The notes under the pieces are model-generated. The model ran no database searches. It saw only the letters and a program-made list of their open reading frames with translations, and was not told where the DNA came from. From assembly GCA_029204045.2 (NCBI GenBank), contig CM055081.1, positions 4,748,812-4,812,811 of the forward strand: a stretch of DNA of 64,000 bases, in the 5' to 3' direction. Position numbers and translations under genes: made by a program. This stretch comes from Tillandsia leiboldiana (lineage: Eukaryota > Streptophyta > Magnoliopsida > Poales > Bromeliaceae). Positions 9,512 to 20,399 of the stretch are shown here, piece after piece; position 1 is the first letter of the stretch; each line of letters starts with the position of its first letter.

Positions 9512-10689
9512 TGTTACGGCTTTTTTGCGTTGGCATATTTCGTGAGTTGAGTCGGAGTCTTAAAGGGATCAAATTGTTAAATCAGCTTTCGAAGACTCAT
9601 TGAAGATTCAACATGAGCTCAAGATAACTCTCAGGTATGATTAATTAAATCATGGTGATTTAAGTTCATTTATAATCATTGGAATCTTGAAATGATTGAA
9701 ACTCGGTTTAGACGTAGGTTTGGGAACTTGGTTTTTAACTCACAACTTATTTTAAGTTTGGATTCCGGTACTTGGTCTGTTTTGGATAAAGCTTATCTTG
9801 AAAAAATCACTTTTTACATTGAGTACCGGAACCACACTTTGAGTTCCTCAAACCCGACACAGAATTTTCTGTAATTTGCATTGAGTACCGGAACACTTAT
9901 TGGCGTACCGGAACACAATAGAAAATTTTGTGTTTTGCACCATTGAGTACCGGAACCCAATATTTAGTACCGGTGCTCAATGCCATCTCGGGATAAGTTT
10001 GCTAAACCGACTCTAATTAGTTTCCAAGGGTTATAAATAGATACTTAGGGTTTCTCGATACTTACCGATCAATTGAGAAACACTCGAGAGCATCCCTAGA
10101 GGCTAGGTTTTTATCGTTCATCTTTTAGCCTTTTTTAGGTCAATTCGACGGTTCTTCCAAGACATACTTTTTGTCGAATTGATCTAATCTTTGCTTAGAG
10201 ATTCCATCCATGTTTCTTTAATGATAATCTAAGCAAAGGATCACCATCGAAGCCTATATTCTGTATCGGCTGAGTTTGCGTCGTGGATTCGACGTAGCAT
10301 CGTGGATTCGGTGTGTTGAAGGCGTTTCGTGGATTCGAAACGTGTGCTCGTGGATTCGAGTGGCGTTCGTGGATTCGAACGTGTGCAGTGGACGTGCAAT
10401 CGGTGGAGCGCAAGATCCGAAGAAGTTGAAGGAGGGGTTTGAGTCCGTGGAGTCGGTAATCACCTTGTTATTCTTCTATTCTTAGTGGATTGTTATTGCG
10501 TGTTGGTCCCGTGGTTTTTCTCCTGGATTGGAGTTTCCACGTAAATCTCGGTGTGCTATTTTTATTTTCTGCATTGGTTTTTATTTTGCACTGAGATTGA
10601 TTTAAGTATTACACCTATTCACCCCCCCTCTAGTTGTTTGATAGTACCTATTTAGATCCTTGTGGATCCTTAATATATAAAAACCTACA
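9512..10689 (+). repeat. 3' LTR of the SIRE-like element
   Basis: Direct repeat of 2673-3853, including the CCGG tags, the TATA box and the five-hairpin run (10276-10388). It ends aacctaca and is followed by the target duplication agctt (10690-10694). Confidence 0.93.
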
Positions 10690-10694
10690 AGCTT

Positions 10695-12213
10695 CATAGG
10701 GTGGTAGCCGGCGGCGCAGGTGAGCGGCGGCGCCGGACGGCGAAGATCGGCCAAGACAAACTTTTGCCCGAAACTAGGGCTGACTCGTACGCCCTCGATC
10801 CTTAACCGATCAACACCCAACTTCGGGAGATGGTTGCAGTCATCGAGAAGACCCTCTTCAACGGTCTTGATCTTTGGTTCAACGGCCTGATGAGAATGGC
10901 GCCCGAGATCAACTGAAATCGATAATTCTGGCAAGAGGTCACTCCCGCCGGCAGCCTGGACAACGGCGGCGGCTCGGACTACACAGGGAGGATCCCCTCT
11001 ACGTCAGGTAAACAATGAATGGGTACTTGGCCCATTTAAAAATAAAAACCTCCAAGAACTCACCTCGCCGAAAACTTCAAGGAAGAAGGAGGTGGCCCGC
11101 GGCGGCGGCAACCGTCGAGGAACCCTTGGCTCGGTTGCGGCTTCACAGAGGAGTTCTCAGTCGAAGCTTGGGCCAACCAAAACACTACAAGAATGCATCC
11201 CCCAACGTCAACCCGAGAACACTAAGGTTTTCTCTTACTTCTTCTTCTTCTCCGGCGACCGGACGGCGGCGAATCTTGGCGTCGGTTGGAGGAGAGGGTG
11301 AAAAGGTGTCGGTTGCAGAGGAGGGAGGCAAAGGGTTGGCTTCGGTGTGGATCTCCAAAGGTCACAACCCACCCAACGTATATAGTGCATTTTGCATAAA
11401 TCCACTTTGGTCCCTCCACACTCACTATTTGGACTTAAGTCCTTTAGCAAAAATGCTTCTCTTACAGTTTAGTCCCTCACTCTAATATGACACGCTTTAC
11501 GGAGCAAAAATATTTGGGTTTTTCTGCAAAATACCGCATTTTTTGCCGAATTTCATGCTTTTCGAGGCGTTTCGCTCGTCGAGACGAAAAACGGATTTCG
11601 CCACGACGTCCGGCACGTCGAAACCTACAACATAGCAATTTTCGTTTCTCGACGCGATGCCCGGATAAAATCTCGGTCCATGATTACTGTACAAAAATAC
11701 AATTTATTTAGCTTTTTGAGACTCCAGGGTGGTCAAACGGAAATTCCGTCAGCGCCATTGCGTTCAGATCGACGAAACCGATCAAAACGACAACCTGGAT
11801 CGCTATGTTCGGAGTCCAAACAGCGAATCGGTCAACGTTACATCCGACGAAGTCCCGAAATTGGGGTTACTGTTCATCTACAGTAATCACTAATTAACAC
11901 TGCGCACAGAGCAACTGTTTCACTTGTCGCGATACTCGACCGCTTCTTCGCAGATTTCTGGAAGATCCGATTGTCAGATCGAAATGCGCTGAATATGAAT
12001 CTTGCTCAGTTCGACGAGACGATCGCAACGGTCATCTCAGATTTTCAAGATCATGTTCGGATTAGAAAATAGCCATTTGCCTCGTAAATTGTGCAACTTG
12101 CACACCGGCGATTGACCAAGTAAGTCAGTATAGGTCTTTTGAACCCAAACTCAGGCTGAAAATCATCTTCAATTTATTTATTAAAAATAAAATATTTCAG
12201 ATTATTACATCAC
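10695..12213 (-). repeat. Large gypsy LTR, proximal part (minus orientation)
   Basis: Read on the minus strand, the LTR starts at about 12213 with tgatgtaataatctg directly after a polypurine tract, and runs down through 10695 to the insertion site of the copia element. Its segment at about 11440-11627 matches the plus-strand sequence 58259-58440, including 'gtttcg...gccggacg' and 'gcctcgaaaagcatgaaa'. The ORFs at 11015-11485 and nearby are incidental. Confidence 0.7.
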
Positions 12214-12236
12214 TCCCCCCTAAAAAAAAGTTTCGT
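12214..12236 (-). other. Polypurine tract of the minus-strand gypsy element
   Basis: Complement of the 'cccccctaaaaaaaa' run, followed on the plus strand by 'gtttcgtccccgaaact'. On the minus strand this reads ggggacgaaact...aggggggag and directly precedes the LTR start. The 'GGGACGAAACTT' block near the end of pol is common in Tekay/Del chromoviruses. Confidence 0.7.
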
Positions 12237-12254
12237 CCCCGAAACTTAGTACAA

Positions 12255-14784
12255 CTAGGAGGTAAATAAATGAGGAAAACGCTCGAACATGTCCGACTCG
12301 CGCTCCCATGTGGCTTCGCGTTCCTCGTGGTTCTCCCATTGCACCTTTGTAGGTTTTTATAAGAATCCACACGGATCTAAATAGGTACTATCAAATAACT
12401 AGAGGGGGGGTGAATAGGTGTAATACTCAAAAACCAATTTCAGTGCAAAATAAAAACCAATGCGGAAAATAAAAAACAGCACACCGAGATTTACGTGGAA
12501 ACTCTAATCCAGGAGAAAAACCACGGGACCAACACGCAATAATAATCCACTAAGAAAAGAAGAATAACAAGGTGATTACCGACTCCACGGACTCAAACCC
12601 CTCCTTCAAGTTCTTCGGATCTTGCACTCCACCGATTGCACGTCCACTGCACACGTTCGAATCCACGAACGCCACTCGAATCCACGAGCACACGTTTCGA
12701 ATCCATGAAACGCCTTCAACACATCGAATCCACGATGCCGATTTAGGAAATCGTTGTTTTTCTTAGTGATGATAATCCGCCGAATACTTAGATTAAGAAT
12801 AGATTAGAAAACACCATCGAAGTATTCATCAATTTGATTCTACAAGAATTAGGAGTTTGGAAACCCTAGAATCAAATTGATCAATATAGACGAAGAAACA
12901 TGAATTAATCGTGTATTCCTTTCTTCTCTATATGTGGATTGATCCCTTTTTCTGGATACCCTAAAAGATGAAATTAGGGTCTATTTATAGGTTAGAAACC
13001 TTTGGAAAGAGATAAGCATCAAAATCTGACTTAACAGAATTTTTCACGCACGACGGTCCGGACTGGATTTGGCTGATCCGGACTGTCGTCTTTTTTTCAG
13101 CAATTTTCCTGAAAAAACAGTTCGGGTTCCGGACTGAAATTTCCTGATCCGGACAGTTCATGCGATTTCATTAAACACATAGTTCGGGGTCCGGACTGAA
13201 ACAGGGGAGGTCCGGACTGGATTTCTGCATGAACTAAACTATGTTCGGGGTCTGGACTGGATTGGTCTGATCCGGATCCTGAACATCCAATTTGCCCAGT
13301 TTTTGATTTTTAAGCAATGAAAACTTATCCAAGTGTTTCTAAACTACACAAATGTATTCGGATCACCAAAATTATTTAGTTAAACGTACCTGATCATTCC
13401 GAATCCATTTTTCTTGAGATTGGTGTAATTGATCCACAATTCTTCATCTTCAATCTTCAAGACTCAAAATACTGAGTGTCAACTTGAGCTCTTGTTGAAT
13501 CTTCTCTGAGTCTTCGATTGCTGATTGACAATTTGATCACTTCAAGACTCCGACTCAACTCACGAAATATGCCAACACAAAAAGCCGTAACAACCTTGCC
13601 ATAGGGGATTGATCTGTTCCTCAGCTTCTTCTCATCTCGCGCAAGGATCTTCAGAGGTGCCTCATCATAGCTCAGATCCTCACGAAGCTGGACTGCGGTG
13701 GGGCTAATAATATGCGAAGGATCCCTGATGTACTTCCGGAGCATAGAGACGTGGAAGACGTTATGCACACGGGCGAGGCTAGGAGGAAGAGCCAGTCGAT
13801 AAGCTACATGACCAACACGCTCCAGTATCTCAAAGGGACCGACAAACCGGGGATTAAGCTTGTTGCGGATCCCAAATCGCTTGATTCCACGAGTTGGCGA
13901 CACCTTCAACAGGACATGGTCACCAATTTGGAACTCCAAGTCTCGTCGTCGCTGATCCACATAGCTCTTCTGCCTGCTCTGCGCGGTCAGCAACTGCTGC
14001 CTCGCCACGCGCACTCTGGCCTCAGCATCCTCAAGTAACTCTGGCCCGATAACACGGCGCTCACCGACGTCATCCCAGCAGATAGGGGAACCACATCGGC
14101 GCCCATACAGTGCCTCATAAGGAGCCATACCGATACTCGCTTGATAACTGTTGTTATAGGCGAACTCCACCAAAGGAAGATACCGGTACCAGCCGTCTCC
14201 GTACTCCAATACACAGGCTCTCAGCATATCCTCCAGTGTCTGAATGACTCGCTCAGACTGCCCGTCACTCTGTGGGTGGAAAGCAGTACTAAAGTTCAAC
14301 TTTGTGCCCATAGCCTCCTGTAGACTCCTCCAAAACTGGGACACGAAGCGAGTATCCCAATCCGAGACGATCGACACCGGAACGCCATGGAGTCGAACGA
14401 TCTCATCAATGTAGAGCTGGGCGAGTCGATCTCGGGTCCATGTCGTGTGTATCGGCAGAAAGTGGGTCAACTTGGTGAGTCGATCCACGATGACCCAAAT
14501 CGCATCATGACCTCACTGGGATCGAGGCAGACCGGTAACAAAATCCATAGTAATCTGCTCCCACTTCCAAACTGGTACAGGAAGCGGTTGCAGTTTCCCC
14601 GCCGGTCTCTGATGTTCTGCCTTCACCTGCTGGCAAACCAAACACTGAGCCACATGGTTCGCCACATCGGCCTTCATCCCAGGCCACTAGTAGTGCTGCT
14701 TCAGATCCCGGTACATTTTAGTCCCGCCAGGATGTACCGTATACAGGGATCGATGAGCCTCAGTAAGAATATCCTTCTTCAGCA
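12255..14784 (-). pseudogene. pol: Ty3/gypsy (Tekay/Del) pol remnant: integrase and chromodomain
   Basis: From 14784 down, the minus strand encodes the zinc-binding domain ('HPGGTKMYRDL', '[14 protein letters not shown]'), the integrase core ('[11 protein letters not shown]', 'DRLTKLTHFLPIHTTWTRD', 'FHPQSDGQSERV'), the 'VHNVFHVSMLRKY' region and a C-terminal chromodomain tail ending at 12255. Stop codons interrupt it at 14685-14687 and 14505-14507, and the solo LTR at 12348-13592 splits 'IPYGKV' from the 'REATWERE' tail. Protease, reverse transcriptase and RNase H are missing because a hAT fragment starts at 14785. The element is dead. Confidence 0.88.
12348..13592 (-). repeat. Solo LTR related to the SIRE-like element
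   Basis: Reverse orientation: starts (minus strand) tgttacggctttttgtgttggcat and ends aacctaca. 1245 bp, flanked by the target duplication acctt (12343-12347 and 13593-13597), inside the gypsy integrase gene. Both ends match the LTRs at 2673-3853, but the centre differs. Its U3 tags read 'tccggact' rather than 'taccggaac'. Four TGGATT hairpins are kept at about 12655-12740. A solo LTR arises when the two LTRs of one copy recombine. Confidence 0.92.
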
Positions 14785-15985
14785 TCAAGCATATTCACCA
14801 AAAACCAATTTATAATGAAAAGCAGCATCAAGCATTTTATATGTTGAGTTCCATCTAGTCGAAATATCACTTGATAACCCTCTTTCTGTAGAGAGACCCA
14901 ACTGCTTAGCAATTTCACCAAATTTTTGAAGTCGACCAGGAGACTTCTTGAAGTATTTTACCGACTCCCTTATGTCATAAATTATTTTAGCAATTTCTTT
15001 AAGACCATCTTGAACTATCAAGTTCAAGACATGTGCACAACATCTAATATGAAAGAACATGCCCTTGAAGTGAAGCTTGTTTCTCCTTTGGAAGTTCAAA
15101 ATTAAACTTCTAGCTGCCACGTCATTACTTGAAGCATTATCTAAGGTGATCGTAGACACTTTATCTTGAATCCCCCAATCTAACAAGCAATCAGAAATAG
15201 CATCGAAAATAACCAAACCAGTGTGTGGTGGCTCTAGCTCAATAAAATTAATGATACGCTTTTGCAATTGCCACTCTGAATCTATATAGTGAGCAGTCAA
15301 AGCCATATACCCGATTGTTTGTTTGGACGTCCAACACTCACATGTAAGTGATATTTTATCAACATTCTTTCTTCAATTTCTCATTTTCTGTATCATAGAC
15401 TTTTAAGCACTCATTCTTAATAGTGTTTCTACTCACCTTTTGAAAATTATGATTCAATGCCTTACACAATATATTGAACCATGTGTGTTCAACCATTGTA
15501 AATGGATATTCATGAACTATAATCATCTTGGCCATTATTTCTCGAATTTTAAAGATGTCGTAAGATGCAGTAGAGCCACTGTAGATAGGTGAAAATTCTA
15601 TCTCATTATCTAGAGCTTCAATTGGTGTAAAATTGATTACACCTTGACCTTTAGGTTGATTTTTCAAGTAAAAACACTCATTGATATGCCTTTTTAGTAG
15701 TGAAGTGGTGCCCGACTTTGGTTTTGCATACTTCTTACTACAATATTTGCATTTAATCTTCTTCACTACCACTTTATTCTCAAGAATGTCTACTTCTTCA
15801 AAATATTCCCAAACCTTAGAAACTTTTTTGCGAATTTTCTTTTCATCTAGTTCATTTTCAATATCTTCGACATCATTATTATCAGCTGTCTCATTTTTCT
15901 CTTGAGTATCACTTGGTTCATTAGTGCCAACAACAAATGCTGATTGTTGAGATAAATGAGGATATGGTAAAGTTGGAGAAGACAT
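14785..15985 (-). pseudogene. hAT transposase, N-terminal part, frameshifted
   Basis: The first ORF (15359-15985, 208 aa from an ATG) has a BED zinc finger: tryptophan-containing 'KVWEYFEEVD', then 'CKYCSKKYAKP' and 'LLKRHINEC'. The second ORF (14785-15306) has the RNase H-like core of plant hAT transposases: 'ALTAHYID', 'TLDNASSNDVA', 'FHIRCCAHVLNLIVQDG', 'DISTRWNSTYKML'. A one-base frameshift near 15359 separates them; the missing link around 15310-15355 is readable as 'CWTSKQTIGYM'. The C-terminal dimerisation domain is gone. Resembles RICESLEEPER/DAYSLEEPER-like proteins. Confidence 0.88.
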
Positions 15986-15989
15986 AACT

Positions 15990-16765
15990 AAAAATATAGA
16001 GAGAGAGATAAATAAGTACTTACTAGCATACTACATACTAAAGAGTAAAGAACAATAATATGAAAAAAAAAAAATTATGATTCATTCAAAAAATGAAAAC
16101 TGTGAACTTACTAATTATGATTCATACCTCTAAAATTAACTACATACTGTGAACTTACTTAAAAATTATGATTCATACCTCTAAAATAACACACTGTGAA
16201 CTTACTAATTATGATTCATACCTCTAAAATTAACTACATACTGTGAACTTACTAATTAAAATATGATTAAATCTCATATTTGATTTATCTGTTTTTAAAT
16301 GGTTATGAGAATGCACATGACAATGAACCTTCAATACAGTTTTTGTTAGCAAAGTATGTGTTTCGAGACTTACCCTGTTAAATTTGGAATGAATTTTTTC
16401 ATATAGATGCTTCCTGATTATCTTCTGGCTATTATGGGTAGTTATGATTTCACAGAGATGTAAAATTATCTTTTTGATAGTAGCTTTGTCAAATGTCAAT
16501 GGACTAATGCTGAGCTTTGTATGGTGAAGGTTTTTGAATAGAAGAGCATGGAACAAACTCTAGAATCTGGATAAACGCTGAATCTAAGAATTTAGGACTG
16601 GCCTATTGGTATTATAACTTATAAGTGGCTAAAATCTTAGGCAGGAACTGATATATCTCACAGCAGGAATGGACCATTAATTCTATTTTTTACATACTAA
16701 AAAATATTGATAAATTCACCTTTAGTTATCAATTAGTTGTGTTGATTTTCATACCTCTAAAATAA
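15990..16765. other. AT-rich non-coding part of the hAT element
   Basis: Contains short repeats of 'catacctctaaaattaactacatactgtgaacttact' character (about 16085-16250), each broken by small changes. No gene seen; probably the intron or leader of the hAT transposase. Confidence 0.4.
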
Positions 16766-17284
16766 ATGCGAGCAACGTCGGTGGAGCGGCGAAGCGAGGC
16801 TACTCTGGACTCTGGAGTGCGGTGGGGAGGCGCCGAGGCGACACCGAGTGCGGCGGAGAGGCCCCGAGGCGACTCCGACTCCGAGTGCGGCGGAGCGGCG
16901 GATTGGGAGAGATTGGAGAGAGCTAGAGAGGCAGTCGCAGGCTCGCAGCTAGGGGTGGCAAAATGAATCCGCCGCAGCCTGGGTCCTGGAAGAGATTGGA
17001 GAGAGCTAGAGAGTAGAGATAGAGCTAACAGAGTGGCTCTTTTAGGGCAAAATGAATTAGGGTTAGAAGTTTAGAATTGTGAGTTGTGATTTGAGAGTTG
17101 AGAGATCTTGTCCCTTCAAATTTTAATCTAATGGTTGAAATTTTATATATAAATGGGTCTCTTTATAGATGGGTCTCTTTATAGATGGACCTCTTTATGT
17201 AAATAAGCCTCTTAACAATTAAGTTGGGCTTTATATTAAAGTTGGGCTAAAAAATAAATAATAAAAATTTATATTATATATATA

Positions 17285-17386
<102 letters not shown>

Positions 17387-17580
17387 AAATATATATATTC
17401 GAGCTGTTATCGAGCCGAACACGAGCGAGGTGACCCCAGCTCGTGTTCAGCTCGTTTATTAAACGAGCTGAAAAATTCGGCTCGGATTCGGCTCGTTTAC
17501 TAAACGAGCGAGCCGATCTCGAGCTCATTTCGAGCAGAACACGAGCCGGCTCGCGAACAGCCAGCTGAATTGCTACCCAT

Positions 17581-18850
17581 AAGTGTAACGTTTATTTTTT
17601 TCTTAATAGTGTAACGTTTAAGCAGATGATGTAATCATTATATTACTAATAATGCAACATTTGTATAATTTTCAGAATATACAAATATTATACTATTCAC
17701 TATTTAAGAGAATATTGCACTATTTTATTTTATTAATTATATTTTTTTTATTTTGTTTTAAATGATGATTCTCAATTTTTGAGAAAGATAGATACAATTA
17801 TGACTTAATAGTTGCCATTTTCAATAAATTTGACACTTTATTTGATATGCAGTTGTAATTTATTTTTTTTTAAAAAAAATAGTGCAATATTTTTTCCTAA
17901 TAGTACAACGTTCATAAAAATTATGTAAATATTTGTACAAATAGTACAATATACGCATAATTTATACACATAATATATATTTTTTATAATATATTATAAT
18001 ATATTATATTATTTGTACGTAATATATTATATTATTCATAATTTATATAAAAAATATGTAATATAGTATAAATTGTGAAAATATTGCACTATTTAAAGAA
18101 TATTTTATTTTTATTCTTTTCTTATTATTAAATTATTTTTTTTATATGTTAGATGAGAATTTTATTTTTCAAAAAAAAAAGATAACTGCAATAATAATTT
18201 GTCAGTTGTATTTTTCAAGACATTTAATGCTTATATTTTTTATATATTTCGAAAGTTAATTTTATATAACTCCCTATAAACATATCGAATAACAGATATA
18301 TTTCTACAAAGTTCAACCATTCATATTTATCTTTTAAAAATCCTAAGTTGTTAATATATATTCATCTAGTTTATTACTGTTTATTTTTTTAACAAAATAT
18401 AAGTAAAAAATTAATTTTGTCCCTGTAAATATGTACATTCAAAAATCTCAACCATTAAAAAATACTAATTAAGATTAAATATTTAATCTATAGTTAATTA
18501 TATATTTTTTAACGATTATTGACGGTAAAACTATAAATAAATAATTTAATATTTTTTTAAGAATATATTTACAGAAAACTATATAATTTTAATATTGTTA
18601 AAAAAAATAATAAGCCCAAATTTATAAAAGTAAAAAATTAATAATTTTTTTAATGCAAAAAAACTAAAAAATATAGATGTGTATCTTACATCTTACGGCA
18701 AAAAAAAAAAATACTAAATATATATTTAAAAAATAAATATATATCTTACATTCTATTTATTTAAAAATAAAAAAAATTTCAGCCGAAATAAAAAAATCTT
18801 CAAAAATAAATAAAATTTAAAATATACATTTTACTTGGCATTTTCCAAAA
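17581..18850. other. AT-rich intergenic region
   Basis: Very AT-rich, with scattered 'agtgcaatattt' and 'agtacaacgtt' motifs. I see no gene, clear terminal repeats or RNA gene. Confidence 0.5.
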
Positions 18851-19054
18851 ATATATGGCCTTGCCTTTTGAATCCAACTTTCGAGGGCCGCTAGTCCGAT
18901 TCGCTTGCATAAGTTGCAATACGTCCGTCCATACGCACGCCAACAACAAATTACCACTTCTCGATTCCAATGATCGATTCCCAATTCCTAATCACAAAAA
19001 AACATCTGCTTCGAAGCAGGTACCAACGCGGGCCCCACCACGACGCATCGAACC

Positions 19055-19066
19055 GGTGACGTCACC
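19055..19066. promoter_or_regulatory. Palindromic TGACGTCA element upstream of the EF-hand gene
   Basis: ggtgacgtcacc is a perfect 12-bp palindrome around the TGACGTCA core bound by TGA/bZIP factors. A second ACGT core (acacgtct) follows 4 bases later. It lies about 580 bp before the EF-hand start, in a GC-richer island (18855-19145) that could be a distal promoter. Function is inferred. Confidence 0.4.
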
Positions 19067-19145
19067 AAACACGTCTGCTCTTTTGGACCCCGCTGTCAAA
19101 CCCCAGCGACCAGCGTGCTCTCCAAGCCACGACCACAAAAATTAG

Positions 19146-19477
19146 TGCTGCACCCGGTGCACCCACATGTTGATTACTGTGTATTTACTATATGTAGAAT
19201 TTTAGAAGAGAGTTTTTTCCCCGAAATTTTGTTATATATTTTTAAAAAATAATTATTATATTTAGACTTCAGTTAAATAATTTAATTTTATTATCTAATT
19301 ATATATTATTTTTACTTAACAGTATTGATGAAAATATTAAGAATACTTTATTAGAAATTGTAAATTTGTATAATTAAAATATTTAAACTCTTAATAATAT
19401 TATTATTTTAGAGTGTACAGAATATACGGACGCCAAGCAGGGCGGTGTACAGAGTATACGGATGCACCCGGTGCAGG
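19146..19477. mobile_element. Possible MITE with tgcacccggtgca ends
   Basis: The near-palindrome tgcacccggtgca occurs at both ends (about 19149 and 19463) around an AT-rich core. 'gtgtacagaatatacgga' and 'gtgtacagagtatacgga' are repeated at 19415 and 19446. I cannot see a convincing target duplication, so the class is open. It sits between the bZIP-type site and the TATA box of the next gene. Confidence 0.35.
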
Positions 19478-19510
19478 TAATGAACTGACCTTTTTGTGCA
19501 CTCCCCGCTA

Positions 19511-19520
19511 CTATAAATAG
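19511..19520 (+). promoter_or_regulatory. TATA box of the EF-hand gene
   Basis: ctataaatag, 122 bp before the start codon, followed by a C-rich leader and a (ga)n-rich stretch at about 19580-19602. Distance and sequence suit a plant core promoter. Confidence 0.65.
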
Positions 19521-19641
19521 CAACCCCTTCCCCACCCCAAATTATAGCGACCCCGTAATATCGTCCCCCTTCAAATTAGCGAGAGAGAGTGAGAGAGAGA
19601 GAGAGCCTCAGAATCCCCTCGAACCTTCGCGAAGCCCCACG

Positions 19642-20121
19642 ATGTGCCCCTCCGATCGCCACGCGCCGGAGCTCCGCCCCGCCTTCGACGTCCTCGACGC
19701 CGACCGCGACGGCCGCATCAGCCACGACGACCTCAAAGCCTTCTTCTCCTCCGCATCCGCCGCACCCCTCCTCACCGAGGACGACATCGTCGCCATGATC
19801 TCCGCCGCCGACGCCGACCGCAACGGCTTCGTCGACTACGACGAGTTCGAGCGCGTCCTCGTCTGCCGCCACCGCCGCAGCAGCAGCAGCAGCAGCAGCG
19901 CGGGGTCCCGCGGCGGCGTGATGGAGGAGGCGTTCCGCGTGATGGATCGGGACGGGGACGGCAAGGTGGGGTTCGAGGATCTCAGGGCGTACCTGGACTG
20001 GGCGGGGATCCCCGCGTGCGACGACGACGTGCGCGCGATGATCCGCATCGGCGGCGGAGACGGCGCCGACGGGGTCTGCCTCGACGCCCTCGCGAGGATC
20101 CTCGCCGTCGATTTCGCCTAG
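19642..20121 (+). CDS. Calmodulin-like EF-hand calcium-binding protein
   Basis: Intronless, 159 aa, very GC-rich. Three good EF-hand loops: about residues 19-30 (D-A-D-R-D-G-R-I-S-H-D-D), about 55-66 (D-A-D-R-N-G-F-V-D-Y-D-E) and about 102-113 (D-R-D-G-D-G-K-V-G-F-E-D). A fourth, degenerate hand lies near the C terminus ('GGGDGADGVCLDALARIL'). A serine run (about 77-84) joins the two halves. No signal or membrane segment. Such calmodulin-like proteins sense cytosolic or nuclear calcium and bind target proteins. The start is the first ATG after the leader. The intact frame, TATA box and codon bias suggest a live gene. I cannot assign a CML number. Confidence 0.88.
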   Translation: MCPSDRHAPELRPAFDVLDADRDGRISHDDLKAFFSSASAAPLLTEDDIVAMISAADADRNGFVDYDEFERVLVCRHRRSSSSSSSAGSRGGVMEEAFRVMDRDGDGKVGFEDLRAYLDWAGIPACDDDVRAMIRIGGGDGADGVCLDALARILAVDFA

Positions 20122-20168
20122 GGTTTTACCAGAAGGATCGGCGACCTCCTCCCCTCTTCCTCCGCTCC

Positions 20169-20170
<2 letters not shown>

Positions 20171-20205
<35 letters not shown>
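20171..20205 (+). repeat. Poly(T) tract, 35 bases
   Basis: Lies 50 bp after the EF-hand stop codon, within the likely 3' UTR. A homopolymer of this length is prone to length error. Confidence 0.95.
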
Positions 20206-20208
<3 letters not shown>

Positions 20209-20340
20209 CTTTCGTGGCGACTTATGACGACGATGGTGACAATTATTACGTATTAGAAATGAGATTTTTTTTATTTTTTTTATTTTGCCATGGAAAGTCT
20301 CATCTGTATAATGTATGCAAGTTGTATCAACAAATTCAAA

Positions 20341-20388
20341 TATTATTATTATTATTATTATTACTATTATTATTATTATTATTATTAT
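20341..20388 (+). repeat. (ATT)n microsatellite
   Basis: About 16 ATT units with one interruption (act at 20363). Likely just beyond the transcript end of the EF-hand gene. Confidence 0.95.
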
Positions 20389-20399
20389 GTTGAATTAGA

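Larger units (their letters stand above)
2673..10689 (+). mobile_element. SIRE/Maximus-like Ty1/copia element lacking pol
   Basis: Complete LTR element of 8.0 kb with perfect 5-bp target duplications (agctt at 2668-2672 and 10690-10694). The LTRs are nearly identical (1181 and 1178 bp), so insertion was recent. Order: 5' LTR, Met-tRNA primer-binding site, gag (3888-5729), 1.9 kb of non-coding sequence, a Transposase_32-like ORF (7600-8996), polypurine tract, 3' LTR. The tract 'ccaaatggggaga' before 'ttgtta' and the long gag with coiled coil and two zinc knuckles are typical of the SIRE lineage. No protease, integrase, reverse transcriptase or RNase H can be found, so it must be mobilised in trans. 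Confidence 0.88.

Noticed and set aside
10602..11485. Protein genes suggested by ORFs of 110 and 156 codons
   Set aside because: They lie within the gypsy LTR, have no recognisable domain and overlap ORFs in other frames.
19576..20393. ORFs of up to 249 codons overlapping the EF-hand gene
   Set aside because: GC-rich shadows of the EF-hand frame, with arginine/proline-rich nonsense composition.
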